A stretch of DNA of 8,257 nucleotides from a bacterium. Its GTDB lineage: Bacteria; Spirochaetota; UBA4802; UBA5550. Made by a program: the position numbers and the translations under genes. Each line of letters begins with the position of its first letter. The stretch's first letter is position 1. Positions 6,079 through 8,257 of the stretch are shown in pieces. The stretch lies in assembly GCA_024224995.1 (NCBI GenBank), contig JAAENB010000823.1:1-8257 (forward strand), written 5' to 3'. The notes under the pieces were generated by a model. That model had not been told where the DNA came from. It saw nothing but the letters and a program-made list of their open reading frames with translations, and did not search any database.

Positions 6079-7452
6079 ATGATTCGACTACTGCGTTCTA
6101 ATAACACCTATTCCAAATCGTTGAAAGGAGACTTCAGCCGCAGCTTCTGGTTAGAAAACATGCCCGGGAATCCCGCTCCGCCGCTCCGAGGGTCTAACAG
6201 GTGCGATGTTGCTGTTATCGGCGGTGGGTTTACGGGTCTTTCAACGGCCTATCATACGCGGAAACTGCTCCCCGGATCGGCTGTTCGGGTTCTTGAGGCA
6301 AACAGATGCGGTTTTGGAGCCAGCGGACGCAACGGCGGCTTTTCATCACCACTTTTCGGAATGGGCAAAAGCCTCACTGCCTTGCTGTACGGCAAAGAAC
6401 AAGCCATGGCGGCCCATCACTATATGGAAGACGCTGTGGACTATGTGGATAAAATCGTTCATGAACACGCTATTGATTGCGATTACGAACGAAGCGGCAA
6501 CATGCTGGCTGCCACTACACAAGCCCAGGTAGAACGAATCGAACAGGAGTTACGCATCGCAGAGAGCTGGAATCTTAAAGGAATCGAAGCCCGGGACGAA
6601 GCCCCGTTGGCTGATGAGTTTCAAACAGGGCTGTACCGCCGCGGTCTGTTCCAGCGCCGCAGCGCATTGTTAAACCCGGCTCGCCTGGCGCGCGGATTGA
6701 TGCGAATCGCTCAGGAAACGGGTGCTATAATCCATGAGATGTCGCCGGTGCTCTCCATTGCGGAGGAACCGACGGGCTTTCGCATTCGCACCCCTGAGGG
6801 AGAGCTGCACGCAGACCGGTTGGTATATGCCACAAACGCGTACTCGGGCCTGTTTCCGCGCCTCGTTGCGAAACAAACTCCTGTTTTTCAGCACATCGTC
6901 GTTTCTGAGCCCTTAACGGACGCTCAACTAAAATCAATCGGCTGGAAATCCCGATGCGGATTGGAAGATGCCCTTAGCCTCATGCATTACTATCGACTAA
7001 CTGCCGATAACCGTATTTTAATGGGTGGGGGAAATATATCACCGGTCTTTGGCCGCAAACTCAATTATGACTCGAACAAAAAAGTATTCGCTCATTTAGA
7101 ACAGCATGTGCTCAATGTATACCCGCAACTAAAAGAATTGAAGTTTACCCATCACTGGGGCGGGCCTGTGTCAATTACCGTAAACCTGGTTCCTGTTATT
7201 GGATACCTGGGTCGTAAACGGCGAGCGCTTTTTTCACTGGGCTTAATGGGCCATGGTGTATCAATGGCCCCGTACAATGGGCTCTGCCTGGCTGAATTGC
7301 TGGCGGATCAAAAAAGCAAACGTACTGAAATGTTTTTTGTTGGCCGCCGGACGATTCCCTGGCCGCCCCAGGTGATCCGTTTTCCAATAACGCACGGAGT
7401 TCGTGCTTTGCTCAAGCTCGAAGACCGCTTGCGTTGGGCTAAGGGACGCTAA
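6079..7452 (+). CDS. FAD-dependent amine/amino-acid oxidase (DAO family, gamma-glutamylputrescine oxidase-like)
   Basis: A 457-residue flavoprotein of the D-amino-acid oxidase / glycine oxidase superfamily. The Rossmann dinucleotide motif is CDVAVIGGGFTGLSTAYH (42-59), with Glu73 ending the second strand to hold the FAD ribose. CGFGASGRNGGF (77-88) is the conserved second FAD contact seen in PuuB-like oxidases. HHWGGPVSITVNLVPVIG (358-375) and GLMGHGVSMAPYNG (388-401) are the C-terminal FAD-binding blocks. Such enzymes oxidise a C-N bond of an amine or N-alkyl amino acid; the substrate here is unknown. The start is fixed by GGAGG six bases upstream. The N-terminal stretch WLENMPGNPAPPLRG is typical of this subgroup. 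The coding sequence looks richer in G+C than its neighbours (39 of 60 at 6601-6660, against 21 of 60 at 5641-5700), suggesting a separate origin. Confidence 0.87.
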   Translation: MIRLLRSNNTYSKSLKGDFSRSFWLENMPGNPAPPLRGSNRCDVAVIGGGFTGLSTAYHTRKLLPGSAVRVLEANRCGFGASGRNGGFSSPLFGMGKSLTALLYGKEQAMAAHHYMEDAVDYVDKIVHEHAIDCDYERSGNMLAATTQAQVERIEQELRIAESWNLKGIEARDEAPLADEFQTGLYRRGLFQRRSALLNPARLARGLMRIAQETGAIIHEMSPVLSIAEEPTGFRIRTPEGELHADRLVYATNAYSGLFPRLVAKQTPVFQHIVVSEPLTDAQLKSIGWKSRCGLEDALSLMHYYRLTADNRILMGGGNISPVFGRKLNYDSNKKVFAHLEQHVLNVYPQLKELKFTHHWGGPVSITVNLVPVIGYLGRKRRALFSLGLMGHGVSMAPYNGLCLAELLADQKSKRTEMFFVGRRTIPWPPQVIRFPITHGVRALLKLEDRLRWAKGR

Positions 7453-7481
7453 CAAATAATTATTAAAGAGAGGAAAAGCAT

Positions 7482-8257
7482 ATGACGATTTTATTTACTC
7501 CCGCAAAAATAGGTTCAATAGAACTAAAAAACCGTTTTGTCAGTTCAGCTACGGTAGAATGCCTTGCTTCGGAAGATAACCGTCTCACGGAGAAATACTA
7601 CAAGGTCTATGAAAGACTGGCTAAAGGCGGTGTTGGTCTTATAATTCCGGGAAACTATTTTATTAACCCCATTGGAAGGGCTGTTGATAAGGTTCTCGTC
7701 ATAGACCGCGATGATGTTATTGATGACCTGCGAAAACTTACTGATATTGTTCACCGCTATGGAGCCAAAATTGTTGGTCAAATTAATCACGGCGGGCGGC
7801 AGTGCAATCCCGGCCTTATTGGTGAGCAGCCCGTGAGCCCATCGGGGGTGCGGGATACACTTAGCGGCATAAAACCGCGTCAAATGTCGGTACAAGAAAT
7901 TGAGGAAACGATTTCAGCCTTCGCCGGCGCAGCAGGCCGGATTAAAAAAACAGGATTCGACGGAGTACAAATCAACGGTGCTCATGGCTATCTGGTGAAC
8001 CAGTTCCTTTCATCATACACCAACCGGCGCAGGGACCAGTGGGGAGGTTCACTTGAAAACAGAATGCGCTTTGTAACCCGTATTTATGAAGAAATTAGAA
8101 ATGAAGTTGGTGCCCATTATCCGCTTATTATAAAAATAAATTGTGAAGATGCGATTAAGGGTGGCATTACCCTTGAAGAAAGTATTGCAATGAGCAAGAA
8201 GCTGGAAGCACTGGGATTTGATGCCATTGAAGTGAGCGGCGGGATTAAAGAGACCGG
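7482..8257 (+). CDS. Old Yellow Enzyme-family NADH:flavin oxidoreductase, N-terminal part (3' end outside window)
   Basis: 258 codons of an FMN-binding TIM-barrel oxidoreductase are present and the frame is open to the window end. Family landmarks in order: FTPAKIGSIELKNRF (5-19), the first strand; GGVGLIIPG (49-57); QINHGGRQ (100-107), the FMN-contacting His-Gly-Gly-Arg; VSPSGV (118-123); GFDGVQINGAHGYLVNQFL (158-176); NRRRDQWGGSLENRMRF (181-197), the family signature. At the substrate-anion site, where most members have H-x-x-H or H-x-x-N, this protein has N165 and H168, so the first His is replaced. Whether it is a single-domain enoate-reductase type or a longer form with 4Fe-4S and FAD domains depends on sequence beyond the window. 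The start is set by AGGA seven bases upstream, 29 bases after the oxidase gene; co-transcription is likely. Confidence 0.88.
   Translation, partial: MTILFTPAKIGSIELKNRFVSSATVECLASEDNRLTEKYYKVYERLAKGGVGLIIPGNYFINPIGRAVDKVLVIDRDDVIDDLRKLTDIVHRYGAKIVGQINHGGRQCNPGLIGEQPVSPSGVRDTLSGIKPRQMSVQEIEETISAFAGAAGRIKKTGFDGVQINGAHGYLVNQFLSSYTNRRRDQWGGSLENRMRFVTRIYEEIRNEVGAHYPLIIKINCEDAIKGGITLEESIAMSKKLEALGFDAIEVSGGIKET

Noticed and set aside
6206..6937. Several open frames of 60-108 codons within the oxidase gene on both strands
   Set aside because: They are shadows of a GC-richer coding sequence, with no ribosome binding site or recognisable protein character, whereas the oxidase frame carries clear FAD motifs.
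7545..7895. 116-codon open frame on the minus strand at the right end
   Set aside because: It lies opposite the Old Yellow Enzyme gene, whose plus-strand frame has full family motifs from 7482 to the window end.

Overview
The window looks like a chromosomal stretch from a low-to-moderate GC bacterium with conventional sigma-70-like promoters and strong Shine-Dalgarno sequences (AGGAGG, GGAGG, GAGGA). This, with a secreted or lipoprotein-type surface protein whose tail resembles repeat-type cell-surface or flagellar accessory domains, would fit a spirochaete or a similar lineage. The taxonomic guess is weak: there is no rRNA or marker gene here. Strong Shine-Dalgarno use argues against Bacteroidota, although the small Crp-like regulator resembles types common there.

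Left part (1-3644): the C-terminal end of a glycerophosphodiester phosphodiesterase (+) enters from the left and meets a convergent iron-sulfur flavoprotein-type NAD(P)H/FMN oxidoreductase (-). Next come an exported protein of unknown function (-) with its own promoter and a possible terminator, and a two-helix membrane protein with a soluble C-terminal domain (-). A small Crp/Fnr-family regulator (+) is divergent from the membrane protein; its start is best placed at 3045.

Right part (3683-8257): two divergent gene sets made largely of redox enzymes. Leftward, a TetR-family regulator, a cysteine-cluster flavodoxin-fold protein with a GTG start, and a second flavodoxin-fold protein overlap by 4 and 20 bases and form a tight operon. 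Rightward, a GNAT acetyltransferase, an FAD-dependent amine/amino-acid oxidase-type protein and an Old Yellow Enzyme-type FMN oxidoreductase (cut by the window end) are separated by 24 and 29 bases and share a likely promoter.

The most notable structure is in the 170-base divergent intergenic region. A perfect 13+4+13 palindrome exactly overlies a TTGACG-N17-CATAAC promoter for the tetR operon, which suggests autorepression. A run of ten G residues then sits one base before the most likely tetR start codon, where the ribosome binding site should be. This is a candidate slippage (phase-variable) switch on a regulator. The two flavodoxin-fold genes it heads have complementary losses: one keeps the cysteine cluster with a degraded phosphate loop, the other keeps the phosphate loop without the cysteines. 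They may work as a pair. No RNA genes, CRISPR arrays or insertion sequences were seen, and no intergenic stretch exceeds 300 bases.
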